This document shows, one piece after another, positions 1-10,313 of a stretch of 64,000 bases of DNA. This stretch comes from Flavobacterium cupriresistens (GTDB lineage Bacteria; Bacteroidota; Bacteroidia; Flavobacteriales; Flavobacteriaceae): contig NZ_CP087134.1 in assembly GCF_020911925.1 (NCBI RefSeq), positions 5,022,001 through 5,086,000 on the forward strand, given 5' to 3'. The notes under the pieces are model-generated. The model saw only the letters and a program-made list of their open reading frames with translations. It made no database searches and was not told the origin of the DNA. The stretch's first letter is position 1. Every line of letters begins with the position of its first letter. Made by a program: the position numbers and the translations under genes.

Positions 1-3000
1 AGCAACTGTTCCAAAAGCAATCATACCTAAACCTGAATCAGAAAGACTCCCAGCTCCTCCCCAAACTTGTGTTGGATTTATCATTTTGCCATTAGCGTCC
101 AGTCCCTCATGATTAATCCCTTTCCCAAAAGCACTAGCCGCAATACTGCTTAAAGCTCCTGCCGCAAAACCACTCCAAAACTTTCCTCCCGAAATAGCAG
201 TCACACCTCCCTGAAATGTACCATGAGCAACTGCACTCACTGTTGCCCTAACATAAAAGTTCGTAATTGTTGATGCTGCACTACCGATACCAAAAGTCAC
301 GGCAGAAGTTGCTGCTCCTATAAAGGTAGCTTTCGCCAATCCTCCTACACTAAACGGGACATCTGCCAATAAAGCGGTCAGAGTATAGGTAGTTGCCGCT
401 ATAACAGCTCCAATAATTACCGCCGCTCCTAATGTAATTGCCTCTTCGCCGCTCGGATCCGTATACTTAAGCGGATTGTTTAACACATATCCATACTTGT
501 TGTAATTTTGAGTATTATAAGGCTCTTGCACATAATTATCAGGTTGCAGAAAACGGTGCAATTTTGGATCGTACAAACGTCCATTCATGTGTATGATTCC
601 TACACTTTGCAAATGTTCGTGTCCTGTATAGCCACGATCCAGAACGGTTAAACCTGCAAGAATATTGCCTGCACCATCTTGTACTTTTACAATATTACCC
701 CAGGCATCAAACAGTCTTTTTTCAACTAACACTCCTGTCTGATTGGTTACCGCTACAATTGTACCTTGATAATCTCTGTGTAAATATAAATAATTTTGTG
801 TTGTTCCATCGCTTTTCAAAACTATAGGTGCTGTATAGCCATCTCCTCCAATGTAAGTTACAAACTCAATGGCTCCTGTGACCATATTTTGTTTTACTTC
901 CATAGTACCATCTGCTGAGTAATGTTTACGATACGTTCTTAACAGTTTATCTGCTTGCAAACCGCCGTAAAACATACTGCTACGGTCATTACCATCATTG
1001 TAGGTAAAACTTATTTTATCTACTCCTGTCTCCTCTATTTGTACCGGGCTTTTAAAAGTATTGTACGTAACATTTAAGGCTCTTGTTGCAGTCGCTGCAT
1101 CACTGGTTTTACGAATCTGAACGTCATCGTACCAAACATTTCCTAATCCATTATTATCTAAACGCAGACGTAACTTCTTTACGTTTGCAGGAACTAAAAA
1201 TGTTTTTACAACTTGTATCCAACTATTTTTTGTACTTGTTATTTCACTACTATAACTAAGAACATTTAAGCCGTCTTTCATCACTAAAACCAATTCTGGT
1301 TGTGGATTGTCGCTATAAACCCAAGCTGAATAGGTATATTGAGTAGCAACTGCATTATCAATATCAACCCACTTATCTGAAAAGACATATTGTTCTGTAG
1401 TTGTAGTATTTGCTAATTTTAAAGAATTCTTCCCACTACGGGCTACTTTAGTATTGTCATAACTGTAGAATGCTGTATTAGGGAATCTTTCAACTCCCCA
1501 ACCGGTTCTGTCTTCAAAACTATCATTAAAAATTCCTTCTCTCAAGCCATAATAACCAAGAGCTTCCGGAGTTGGTGTTATGGCTTTGTTTTGATAGGTT
1601 TTAGCAGTATCATATTCATAAGTACCTACAGCATTTTGCGTAATTCTTCCCTTGTCATCATAAACCTGTGTCTCCTGAATACCTAATGCATTAGTATATT
1701 CCGTCAAACGATCTAAGGCATCATATTTAAAAGTTTCATTTCTGCTGAACAAGTTATTGCTACGACTGTTTAAATTTCCTCTTTTAATTTCAAAAGCGGT
1801 ATTAAGTGTTACGACATTTACAAGCGTAGGACTTGTTTTATCGTGTTTGATTTGAGTAGCGTAACCATATTGATCATAAGCATTTGTTATCACTATTCCG
1901 TTTCCTAAAGCAGCTGTTAAAAGCTGTCCTCTTTCATTCAATGTATTCGATTGCCACAATACTTGTTGCGTACTATCGTCTACAATTTGCCACGGAAATC
2001 CGTTTTGATAGGTATTTTTTACTGTTTTAGCACTGGTTTTTCCGGCTGCAGTAGCTGTAGAGGTTTCCTTTTCAACTCTTCCCAGAACATCAAATGACAA
2101 TTGTTTTACAAAAATAGCATAAGGTGTCGTTTCTGTCGTCTTAAATAATCTTTTTAGCGTATCATACTCATAACTATTTGTAGTTGTTTTTACCTCTGCA
2201 TTGTCTACGAAAGTATTACTTGTAATTTGATTTAAAGCATTATAAACATAAGTCGTCTTACTATTGGTATTGGTTCCTACAACTGTTTTTTCGGTTGGTC
2301 TACCTGCTGCATCATACACAAAAGAAGTCGTCCCGTTAGGTGTCGTCTCTGTTTTTAACTGACCAAAAGCATCATAACTATAGGTATAGATTCCTGCACT
2401 CGGATCAGACAACCAAATTTTATTACCCCAACCGTCAATATTCATCTGCACCTTATTACCAAGATAATCAGACTCTTTCATGTGTCCATTCGCAAAGTAA
2501 GCAAAATTTATAGTTCCTCCAGGATCTGTACTTTGTACTTTATTCCCTAATGCATCTACAGTAGCAGTGGTAATCTTACCATCATCGTTACTGGTAGTCG
2601 TTAAAACAGAATACGATAAAGTTTGTATTTTCCCTGTAGGCGCCGTTATTTTGGTGGGTCTCATTAAGTAATCATACTCATAAGTCGTCCAAAGAGTAGG
2701 TGCTGAAAAATAAGGTTCGCTTTCTTTTTGTTTGCGTCCCAATCCGTCGTAAACAATTTGCTTAGACACCATCGTATTTACAGTAAATCCTTTTGTAGAA
2801 CTTACTACAACTCTTCCTAAGACATCATATTGCGTAACTGTTTTGGCTTCCAGATTATTAGTGCTAGTGGACGTATATCCACCATTTGCTAATTTCGCAT
2901 ATACGATTGTTGTAGAAATTGGAGTTGTTGAAGAATTCGTTACCGTGGTATTGGTCAATTTCCCCCAGCTGTCATAGGTAAAATTACTAACTACTCCCAT

Positions 3001-3005
3001 ATAAT
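1..3005 (-). repeat. RHS 3-kb direct repeat, copy A
   Basis: Bases 1-3005 match 14821-17802 in the same orientation over RHS repeats, RHS core and the linker after the core. By eye, sampled stretches are roughly 85-90% identical, with one strongly diverged patch near 1195-1310. The match stops abruptly just upstream of the shared CCCATATAAT string. The true extent beyond base 1 is unknown. Confidence 0.85.
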
Positions 3006-6000
3006 TTGTAGACTGGGTAACCTGACCGAGTGTATTATAGGTAAAATTGGTTACGAATCCTTGGTGATCTGTTTTTTTAACCACAAATCGTTTGGTAGTG
3101 TCATATTCATCCTTAATTGTTCTGGCAATTGGCACTGGCACAGCTGTAGGGGCTGAAACTGTTTTAGTCAATAAATTTCCTAATGCATCATAGGTCATGT
3201 CCTCAACAATAGCATAAGTATTATGCCCTTTCTTTTCCGTTTTGGTCAAGTTAGCACCCGTATAAGTATAGACCTCTTCGGCGGTACGGGTATCTCCTGA
3301 AGCAACATTATTAGCAGATGTATTTACCTTTTTAGGTCGTCCAACATAATAAGCACTTTCCACACCTGTTGGATTATTATCATATTGAGAATCTGTTGTA
3401 ACAGATCCTTGAAGTGTTGCGCCACTATATTGTTTAATCACACTTTTTGTTTCTAAACCATAATAGGTTGGTGATGTTACAACACCATCATATGTATAAG
3501 TATTTTCACTTTTAACTCCCGTCAAGGCATCAAGTGTTGTTTGTGTACTCAACAATACATTATACAACTTTGATGTTGGATTGGTATACGTTGAAAAAAC
3601 ATTGGTTTTCGTGGTTAATAACCCACTCGGAGTGGCATCAAAAACCGTAGACGGATTGGTACTGGTCCACGTAACCGTATTTGCACCTCTAAGTGCTACA
3701 TCATTATACACTGTTGTCCAAATTTTGGTATCAGAAGCTGACAAGTACCAGCTGCTTCGTGTAGTTTTAGTAAAACCGACGGTTCCATAATTATAATTCG
3801 ACACGTATCCTCGGTATCTAAAATCCTGAAATTTAGAAATACCGTTAATAGTGGCCGTTAATTTAGACACCAAAAAACTTCCAGAATTCCTGATAATTTC
3901 AATATTAGGATAGGTTACTACATTGGCGGAAGAATAAAAATCAGTGTAAATATCACCCTGACCCCCTCCAACTGCTTCCATTGGCAGATATTCAACTGTT
4001 TGTTTGATATTACCGCTGGATTCTGTCACCGATTTTAATCTGTTTTCTGTATCTACATTTTTATTGAATTGATAGTATTCAATTTTATTATAATGACCTC
4101 TCACTAAAACCAGATCCGTATTTGCTCCATCATATCTGTAATTTGATGTCACAGGAATTGGAATATCAGGAGAATTGGAGGTAAATACCGTAGAACTATA
4201 ACCTAATGCAAAACCGGAAGCTCCAACTTTACCTATATTGTTTATAAAACCCGAAACCTCCCATTGCGTATCATGATTATTGATACTCCAATCATCTTTA
4301 TAATATTTTCTCCAGACACGTACCAAATCTGATTTGCCATCAGCATTAATGTCCATTGCATAATAAGTACTATAATGTCTTTGGGTATTGTAATAACTTC
4401 CTGTATCAGGCCAGTATTCCACAATATCAAGACTTTCTTTTACAAAAAATTCTCCTCCGGCAGGATTCGGATTGCTATAATAGATGTTCCATTGTGTTTG
4501 ATTTGCGGCACCTTCACTGGTTGGAAGCATTATATCTGTTTTTCCATCCCCATTAAAATCTCCAAATAACATTTGTTTTGTTGTAGAATATTGATCTAAT
4601 GTTCCAGCTCCAAGTAACTCAACCTCAACCCACGGCGCAATCGTCAAGTTCTTAAAACTAACTACTTTATAAGTTTTATTACTCTTAACTAACAAAATAT
4701 CAGATTTTCCATCTCCATTAAAATCCAATACATATCTTCTCTGATCTCTAGAAAAATGTGTCGAACTAAATTGTGCGTATCCTGGTGTATTGGGAGTTGT
4801 TGAACTATTTGGATTTAGATCTAACAAACGATAAACGTTTGGTGTAGTTCCAATTTCTTCATCCATCACACAATCTCTAGTAGTAGGGTCATCAGAATTA
4901 TAGTTTCTAAATTCTTTGTAACCTAAAATCAAAACTTCAGAAATACCATCCCCATTGAAATCTCCTTCAACATATTCATTTTTAAATTTTTTAAATTCAC
5001 CAGTAGCACATCTATCTGGCACACAATTAGAGTTGCATTCCCCTGCATTAGGAATAGAGATTACTTTCTCATAATCTAAACCAAAAGTGTTATTTACAGT
5101 ACTATATATACCAAATATCAAACTATTTAACGATGTATCCTTTAAGTTTAGAATTGAATTATATTGATTCATCTTTCCATTCTTTAAAGTAGTAATTACC
5201 GACTTATATAGTGGTGACATTCCTGTAATATTCAAAGGGGAATTTCCGGTATTACCATTAAATAAATTTGTAAAAAGCTGATCATTAGCTACAAAATCTA
5301 ATCTTCCATCACCATCAAAATCACCAGCAAGGCTTATTTCATTAAACAATAAATTATTTGTGTACTCTTTCTCTATCCTTTGAGGTGTAGTAGGACTTAA
5401 ACAATAGTCAAAAATAACCGGATTTGACAACTCATTCTGAGCATTTATCTCCTGTATTTCTTTTAGTCTCTGATAACCTAAACTGGTATCCTCTATGTGT
5501 GTAAGCTTATAAGTCCTAAAAACTACATTGTTTGCATAAACTTTTATGTTATCTAATATTTGTGTTGCATAAACCGGGATTCCTTTTAAATAATCCCTTT
5601 CGATACGTGTTGCTGCTTTATAAAAAAAACTAATTTTATCTTGAGCAGCTATACCTGCTACAGTGTTTCCGCTGAAAACAATATTGTTAATATACAATTG
5701 GTTTGTACCATTGTAGGCAACAGTGCTATAATTATAATCGATAAAATTACCATTCACATCTTCATATCGTACAATATACCATGAATTTACAGAAACAGAA
5801 TTTTGCAAACTTCCCGATCCTTTAGAACCGTACCAACTTCTGGAACCATCCGGAGCGGTTACAATAAAATAGGTTATTGTACCTTCTATCTTTAATTCAA
5901 TTTTAGTATTGCTTTTATATTCCGTCTCGTATGTTGATCCTGCTGTCCAATAAGTCCCTGTTTTTATAAGCAATCGTTCTCCATCTAATGACAATTTATC

Positions 6001-6303
6001 ATCAACGTCAAAATCAACACCATCAACAAAACCATCAATATCGCGACGGCTTGCTATACGGCTAATAGTCGAAATACTATTGATACTCCAGCCCTGACCC
6101 GCTATACCTCCACGTACACCACTACTGTAGTTAAGATTTATTATTGGTGCTACCCCTTTTATACTGGGAGGAGTTGCAATAGGTAAAGTATAAGTTGCAG
6201 TACCTGAAGCCGAAATCTGTAGTTCACCTTTTGTATCCGTGAAATTTTGAGAAAAAACAAACGGAGTAAATAAAATAAAAAAGGATAAGTAAATCTGTTT
6301 CAT
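1..6303 (-). CDS. Giant secreted SpvB/FG-GAP/RHS-repeat protein (C-terminus off window)
   Basis: The frame stays open from an ATG at 6303 to base 1, giving about 2100 visible residues, and continues beyond the window. It starts with a signal peptide (MKQIYLSFFILF...VFSQ), then an SpvB-like N-terminal domain with the motif GIAGQGW. Between about residues 320 and 680 come several FG-GAP/VCBS units (GDFDGDGRLD, GDFNGDGIS, LDFNGDGKSD, GDFNGDGKTD, DINADGKSD). RHS/YD repeats follow, with a jelly-roll-like carbohydrate-binding insert, and then the RHS core (GRLYDPKLHRFLQPDNY ... NNPLKYTDPSGE). After the core is a Gly/Ala-rich region (ADVPFSVGG) that leads to a variable tip, which lies outside the window. 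Proteins of this kind are polymorphic toxin shells in which the RHS barrel encloses a C-terminal effector. The gene starts 4 bp after the preceding T9SS-type gene and is probably co-transcribed with it. Its 3' third is repeated at 14821-17802. Confidence 0.9.
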   Translation of the reverse strand, partial: MKQIYLSFFILFTPFVFSQNFTDTKGELQISASGTATYTLPIATPPSIKGVAPIINLNYSSGVRGGIAGQGWSINSISTISRIASRRDIDGFVDGVDFDVDDKLSLDGERLLIKTGTYWTAGSTYETEYKSNTKIELKIEGTITYFIVTAPDGSRSWYGSKGSGSLQNSVSVNSWYIVRYEDVNGNFIDYNYSTVAYNGTNQLYINNIVFSGNTVAGIAAQDKISFFYKAATRIERDYLKGIPVYATQILDNIKVYANNVVFRTYKLTHIEDTSLGYQRLKEIQEINAQNELSNPVIFDYCLSPTTPQRIEKEYTNNLLFNEISLAGDFDGDGRLDFVANDQLFTNLFNGNTGNSPLNITGMSPLYKSVITTLKNGKMNQYNSILNLKDTSLNSLIFGIYSTVNNTFGLDYEKVISIPNAGECNSNCVPDRCATGEFKKFKNEYVEGDFNGDGISEVLILGYKEFRNYNSDDPTTRDCVMDEEIGTTPNVYRLLDLNPNSSTTPNTPGYAQFSSTHFSRDQRRYVLDFNGDGKSDILLVKSNKTYKVVSFKNLTIAPWVEVELLGAGTLDQYSTTKQMLFGDFNGDGKTDIMLPTSEGAANQTQWNIYYSNPNPAGGEFFVKESLDIVEYWPDTGSYYNTQRHYSTYYAMDINADGKSDLVRVWRKYYKDDWSINNHDTQWEVSGFINNIGKVGASGFALGYSSTVFTSNSPDIPIPVTSNYRYDGANTDLVLVRGHYNKIEYYQFNKNVDTENRLKSVTESSGNIKQTVEYLPMEAVGGGQGDIYTDFYSSANVVTYPNIEIIRNSGSFLVSKLTATINGISKFQDFRYRGYVSNYNYGTVGFTKTTRSSWYLSASDTKIWTTVYNDVALRGANTVTWTSTNPSTVFDATPSGLLTTKTNVFSTYTNPTSKLYNVLLSTQTTLDALTGVKSENTYTYDGVVTSPTYYGLETKSVIKQYSGATLQGSVTTDSQYDNNPTGVESAYYVGRPKKVNTSANNVASGDTRTAEEVYTYTGANLTKTEKKGHNTYAIVEDMTYDALGNLLTKTVSAPTAVPVPIARTIKDEYDTTKRFVVKKTDHQGFVTNFTYNTLGQVTQSTNYMGVVSNFTYDSWGKLTNTTVTNSSTTPISTTIVYAKLANGGYTSTSTNNLEAKTVTQYDVLGRVVVSSTKGFTVNTMVSKQIVYDGLGRKQKESEPYFSAPTLWTTYEYDYLMRPTKITAPTGKIQTLSYSVLTTTSNDDGKITTATVDALGNKVQSTDPGGTINFAYFANGHMKESDYLGNKVQMNIDGWGNKIWLSDPSAGIYTYSYDAFGQLKTETTPNGTTSFVYDAAGRPTEKTVVGTNTNSKTTYVYNALNQITSNTFVDNAEVKTTTNSYEYDTLKRLFKTTETTPYAIFVKQLSFDVLGRVEKETSTATAAGKTSAKTVKNTYQNGFPWQIVDDSTQQVLWQSNTLNERGQLLTAALGNGIVITNAYDQYGYATQIKHDKTSPTLVNVVTLNTAFEIKRGNLNSRSNNLFSRNETFKYDALDRLTEYTNALGIQETQVYDDKGRITQNAVGTYEYDTAKTYQNKAITPTPEALGYYGLREGIFNDSFEDRTGWGVERFPNTAFYSYDNTKVARSGKNSLKLANTTTTEQYVFSDKWVDIDNAVATQYTYSAWVYSDNPQPELVLVMKDGLNVLSYSSEITSTKNSWIQVVKTFLVPANVKKLRLRLDNNGLGNVWYDDVQIRKTSDAATATRALNVTYNTFKSPVQIEETGVDKISFTYNDGNDRSSMFYGGLQADKLLRTYRKHYSADGTMEVKQNMVTGAIEFVTYIGGDGYTAPIVLKSDGTTQNYLYLHRDYQGTIVAVTNQTGVLVEKRLFDAWGNIVKVQDGAGNILAGLTVLDRGYTGHEHLQSVGIIHMNGRLYDPKLHRFLQPDNYVQEPYNTQNYNKYGYVLNNPLKYTDPSGEEAITLGAAVIIGAVIAATTYTLTALLADVPFSVGGLAKATFIGAATSAVTFGIGSAASTITNFYVRATVSAVAHGTFQGGVTAISGGKFWSGFAAGALSSIAASAFGKGINHEGLDANGKMINPTQVWGGAGSLSDSGLGMIAFGTVA

Positions 6304-6307
6304 AGAA

Positions 6308-6763
6308 TTAGTCTTTTTGTTTAATAATTTTGACTGTTTTTTGTTCTCCATTGGTATAGTTTAATACAACAAGATAAATACCTGTCAAATATTGCTGAAA
6401 AGAAATAGTAAGCGTATTTATGGTCTCTGTTCTCGAAAAAGTTTCTAATGTCTGTCCATTTAATCCATAGACGACTACCGAAGAAACTTTATTATTATCT
6501 ATTAATTCCCATTTAAGATAAAGTTCTTCTTTGACAGGATTCGGATAATACGAAATCACATCTTCGGGAAAGAATTTTTGTAAATCCCCATCAACTATAG
6601 CATCAATCTCTTTAGTTTGATTCGCTGATTTAGCAGTACAGCCACTTAAACATAGTACCCTGCTTATCTGATTTCCGGCTGTATCGTATCCGAATGTAAT
6701 TTTTTGCTGCGCATTAGCTAAAGCGAAAGTAGCCAACAAAACTATCGTAATAACACTTCTCAT
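6308..6763 (-). CDS. Small secreted protein with T9SS type A sorting domain
   Basis: This 151-residue protein has a signal peptide (MRSVITIVLLATFALANAQ), then a short YD-like motif (ITFGYDTAGNQISR) of the sort that starts RHS repeats. It ends with a Por secretion-system type A sorting domain: YYPNPVKEELYLKW, VVVYGLNGQTLETF, LTGIYLVVLNYTNGE and a basic tail. In Bacteroidota this domain routes proteins through the type IX secretion system. The stop lies 4 bp before the start of the giant RHS gene, so the two are probably one operon. Its role is unknown. It could be a small surface adaptor, or a remnant of a larger RHS protein whose middle was lost, leaving leader and sorting tail. Confidence 0.85.
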   Translation of the reverse strand: MRSVITIVLLATFALANAQQKITFGYDTAGNQISRVLCLSGCTAKSANQTKEIDAIVDGDLQKFFPEDVISYYPNPVKEELYLKWELIDNNKVSSVVVYGLNGQTLETFSRTETINTLTISFQQYLTGIYLVVLNYTNGEQKTVKIIKQKD

Positions 6764-7312
6764 AAGTACTTAATTTACTGATTATCAAACTTAAAACCAT
6801 TACAAATAAATAAAATTAAAATCATTGTGCAACATTTTATTTATTCTATTCCTCTATAAAAAAAACTCCAAAAAGCAATATGCCGAAAATACCTGACTTG
6901 AGAACGTTTTTTGCAAATGTTAAAATTCATTATTAAACTCTAATTCGTTCAATTTTTACATGTGACTAGTTCTAAATAAACGATACATTTTTTTTAAGAC
7001 TAGTCAATAAAACGAATTCTAGTTAAAAATAGCAAACTGTTCTTTTGCAAAAATTTTCATAAAATACTTCAGAAAGACTCCCTTATTTTTTCCTCTTTTG
7101 GCTGTTTTTTAATTGCGTTTTGATCTGCATAAAACGCAATTATGTCCATTAATAAAACGATGTAATTTCAACAAAAACCAATCATTTCTGTACAAATGTT
7201 GGTCTATTGCAACTAAAACAATAATAAATCAATTTAATACACTTATAAAGGCATTATCATTAATTAACATAAAATCAAGACGTTTACAAAACTAATCTTA
7301 GATAAAATAAAC
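6764..7312. other. Divergent intergenic region between RHS operon and susC
   Basis: This AT-rich 549-bp gap holds no convincing gene; a 60-codon frame at 7113-7295 has no supporting features. A TAAGTTTG string on the minus strand (6786-6793) could be the -7 box for the RHS operon, but no -33 TTTG sits at the right distance. A perfect palindrome at 7111-7141 is listed separately. No clear TAnnTTTG promoter for susC was found. Confidence 0.6.
7111..7141. promoter_or_regulatory. Perfect 11-bp inverted repeat upstream of susC
   Basis: AATTGCGTTTT and AAAACGCAATT are exact inverted repeats around a 9-bp centre, about 170 bp upstream of the susC start. There is no U-tract on either strand, so it is not a typical terminator. 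It may be an operator or a leader-RNA hairpin. Confidence 0.4.
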
Positions 7313-10303
7313 ATGAAAAATGATCTAAATTTTAAAAGGTTTGCAACACTGCTATTGATTTTATTTATTCAAATAACAATCGCCCAGGAAGTAAAAATAA
7401 CCGGGCAGATTTTTGACAAGGCAGGATTACCGATTCCCGGAGCTAACATAGTTTTAAAAGGAACCCAAGTGGTTGCCCAAACTAGTTTTGATGGAGAGTT
7501 TACAATCAGTGCAAAAGAAGGACAAACGCTTACTGTTTCATATGTAGGAATGAAAACATTGGAAATTCCGGCATCAAAATCAATGAAAATAACCCTTCAG
7601 GGGATCTCAAATGAACTTGATGCTGTTGTAGTTGTAGGGTACGGAACCCAATCTAAGAAAAATTCAACCGATAATATCGCCAGAGTTACCGCAAAAGATA
7701 TCCAGCAAGTACCCGTTGCCAACGTACAAAATGCATTGGTGGGTAAATTAGCCGGCGTACAAATCACGCAAACAAATGGTAAAGTAGATGGAGGAATTAA
7801 CATCAGAGTTCGTGGAGCGGCCAGTATCAGTGCCGGAACACAACCCTTGTACGTGTTAGACGGCATTCCGTTAATTACCGATGATGAGTCCAGCAATGGT
7901 GCGCCAACCAACCCACTGCTTACTTTAAGTACCAATGAGATTGAGTCTATTGATGTCCTAAAAGATGCTTCGTCTGCAGCAATATATGGTGCTCGTGGTG
8001 CTAATGGAGTTGTACTTATTACCACCAAAAAAGGGAAAGAAGGAAAAGGAACTTTCAGTATCAACCTTTCGCAAGGGGTTAGCGAACCCACACATAAAAA
8101 GAAATGGTTAAATGCTAAACAATATGTAGAATTATTACTGGAGGCAGGAAGAAATGCAAACGATCTGCAATCTGTCGAGGAAGAATTAGAAAATCTATCT
8201 CAAGGTTCAGACTGGAGAAACGGACAAACATACACCGATTGGCAGGATATTGCTTTTCAGACCGGTCACACGACTGATGCAGATTTTTCACTTTCCGGAG
8301 GCGATCAGAAAACAAAATATTTCATTTCAGGAGCTTACAACAATACGGTAGGTATCATTGACAGTAATGATTTAAAACGAATAACAGCTAGAACAAATTT
8401 ATCGCATAAAGTTTTTGACAATTTTACGGTGGGTATGAACTTAAGCTTTTCAAGATCCTTAATCAACAGAGTTCAGGACGATAATTCCTTCACAACTCCA
8501 TTACAATCAGTAGCGCAAGCTCCAATCTCACCTGCCCGATTAGCAGACGGTAGTGCCAATCCTAATACCGAATATTCAAATTATCTTTTAGCCAAAGACA
8601 ATACGTTCTGGAAAACCATCATGAGAAGATTAACAGGAAAAGTGTACGGAGAATATAAATTTTTACCCTCTCTAAAATTCAATTCTGATTTCTCTTATGA
8701 TCTTTTATCTCAAACAGAAGATAATTGGGAAGGGAAAAATGCTCCTTTTATGGCTACTGACGGCGCCGTTTTTGCCTCTTCCGTAAACACCGAAAATTAT
8801 ATTTCGAGCAACTACTTTACTTTTGATAAAACTGTTGCAGAAAAACACAGCTTTAATGCTGTTGTCGGTATGGAGTATAATAAGTACCACAGAAGATATC
8901 AGGATGTAACCAGTATTTATTTTCCAAATGATAATTTTAATACCATAGATGGTGGTGCCGAAGTAAACGAAGGCCATGGTAGCGAAACAGATTATGTTTT
9001 TGTTTCTCAATTCGGAAGATTAAACTACGCGTTTAATAACAAATACCTCTTTAAAGCAAGTATTCGTCGTGACGGCTCTTCTCGATTTGGGAAAAACAAC
9101 CGATTTGGCTATTTCCCTGCCCTTTCTGCTGGTTGGATTGTTTCTCAGGAAAACTTTCTTAAAGACAATTCTGTTTTAACCTACTTAAAACTAAAAGGAA
9201 GCTGGGGGAAACTAGGAAATGCTGAGATAGGTAATTTTGCTTCACGCCAGTTATACCGAACAAATCCATATAACGTAAAATCAGGTTTAACTTTCGATCA
9301 GACGGGGAATGATAATCTGACCTGGGAGAAATCTACACAAATTGATTTTGGCTTTGAAACTCGTTTTTGGGACAGAATCACCCTTGAGGCCGACTACTAT
9401 CAAAAAGATACTAATGGTTTATTGTTTGAAGTTCCTCTTCCAATAAGTTCGGGAGCAGCTTCTATCAATAAAAATATTGGAGCAATCAGAAGCAGTGGTT
9501 TTGAATTTACTTTAAATACCAAAAATATTGAAAAGGAAAACTTTACATGGAACACCAGTTTTAACCTGACCACCAACCAATCAAAAGTGAAATCATTGCC
9601 GAATAACAACAGTGACATTGTGTTAGGTAATACAATTAACAGATCCGGTGCCAATATCTCTTCTTTTTATTTAGTTGAATATGCCGGTGTTAATTCAGAA
9701 AACGGAGATGCTCTTTTTTTCAAAAACACTGTAAATCCTGATGGTACGCTCAATAAAGAGATGACAAGTAACTATGCTGAAGCAAGAAGAGTGATTGTTG
9801 GAAATCCGTTCCCTACTTTAATGTCAGGTATGACTAATACGATTACCTACAAAAGTTTTGATTTTACCTTTACTTTTCAGGGAGAATGGGGTGCCAGTAT
9901 TTACAACGATGCGGGTTCTTACCAATCTACCGCTGCTGATGTTTATGACAATCAAACGGCAGATCAGTTAAATCGCTGGCAAAAACCCGGAGATGTTACG
10001 GATGTACCACAAGCAAGATTTGGAGGGAAAAATGGTACACAGAAATCAACTCGTTATTTAGACAAATCAGATTTTGTGCGTTTAAGAAACCTTACATTAG
10101 GATATACACTGCCTAAACAAGCCATAAAGGATACCGGACTGAGCAGTCTTAGACTCTATTTTACAGGTGTAAATTTACTTACGTTCACCAATTATAAAGG
10201 ATTTGATCCCGAAGCAAGAAGAGACGATAAAGTAATCGGAGAAGATTTCTATTCAGCACCTCCTGCAAGAACAATGGCTTTAGGAGTAAATATTAATTTT
10301 TAA
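7313..10303 (+). CDS. SusC/RagA-family TonB-linked outer membrane protein
   Basis: This 996-residue protein is a TonB-dependent porin that takes up oligomeric nutrients captured by its SusD partner. After a signal peptide ending near AQEV comes a carboxypeptidase-regulatory-like domain (about 27-105; GQIFDKAGLPIPGANIVLKG). The plug domain contains VGKLAGVQI, IRVRGAASI and PLYVLDGIPL, and IYGARGANGVVLITTKKG, the hallmarks of SusC. A 22-strand barrel follows, ending in an aromatic residue (GVNINF). susD starts 10 bp downstream, so the two form one operon. No sigma/anti-sigma pair or hybrid two-component gene adjoins it, so neither substrate nor regulator can be read from the sequence. Length is usual for the family. 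Confidence 0.95.
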   Translation: MKNDLNFKRFATLLLILFIQITIAQEVKITGQIFDKAGLPIPGANIVLKGTQVVAQTSFDGEFTISAKEGQTLTVSYVGMKTLEIPASKSMKITLQGISNELDAVVVVGYGTQSKKNSTDNIARVTAKDIQQVPVANVQNALVGKLAGVQITQTNGKVDGGINIRVRGAASISAGTQPLYVLDGIPLITDDESSNGAPTNPLLTLSTNEIESIDVLKDASSAAIYGARGANGVVLITTKKGKEGKGTFSINLSQGVSEPTHKKKWLNAKQYVELLLEAGRNANDLQSVEEELENLSQGSDWRNGQTYTDWQDIAFQTGHTTDADFSLSGGDQKTKYFISGAYNNTVGIIDSNDLKRITARTNLSHKVFDNFTVGMNLSFSRSLINRVQDDNSFTTPLQSVAQAPISPARLADGSANPNTEYSNYLLAKDNTFWKTIMRRLTGKVYGEYKFLPSLKFNSDFSYDLLSQTEDNWEGKNAPFMATDGAVFASSVNTENYISSNYFTFDKTVAEKHSFNAVVGMEYNKYHRRYQDVTSIYFPNDNFNTIDGGAEVNEGHGSETDYVFVSQFGRLNYAFNNKYLFKASIRRDGSSRFGKNNRFGYFPALSAGWIVSQENFLKDNSVLTYLKLKGSWGKLGNAEIGNFASRQLYRTNPYNVKSGLTFDQTGNDNLTWEKSTQIDFGFETRFWDRITLEADYYQKDTNGLLFEVPLPISSGAASINKNIGAIRSSGFEFTLNTKNIEKENFTWNTSFNLTTNQSKVKSLPNNNSDIVLGNTINRSGANISSFYLVEYAGVNSENGDALFFKNTVNPDGTLNKEMTSNYAEARRVIVGNPFPTLMSGMTNTITYKSFDFTFTFQGEWGASIYNDAGSYQSTAADVYDNQTADQLNRWQKPGDVTDVPQARFGGKNGTQKSTRYLDKSDFVRLRNLTLGYTLPKQAIKDTGLSSLRLYFTGVNLLTFTNYKGFDPEARRDDKVIGEDFYSAPPARTMALGVNINF

Positions 10304-10313
10304 AACTTACAAA

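Noticed and set aside
7113..7295. 60-codon plus-strand frame upstream of susC
   Set aside because: Starts inside a palindrome, composition is not protein-like, no recognisable features; treated as chance.
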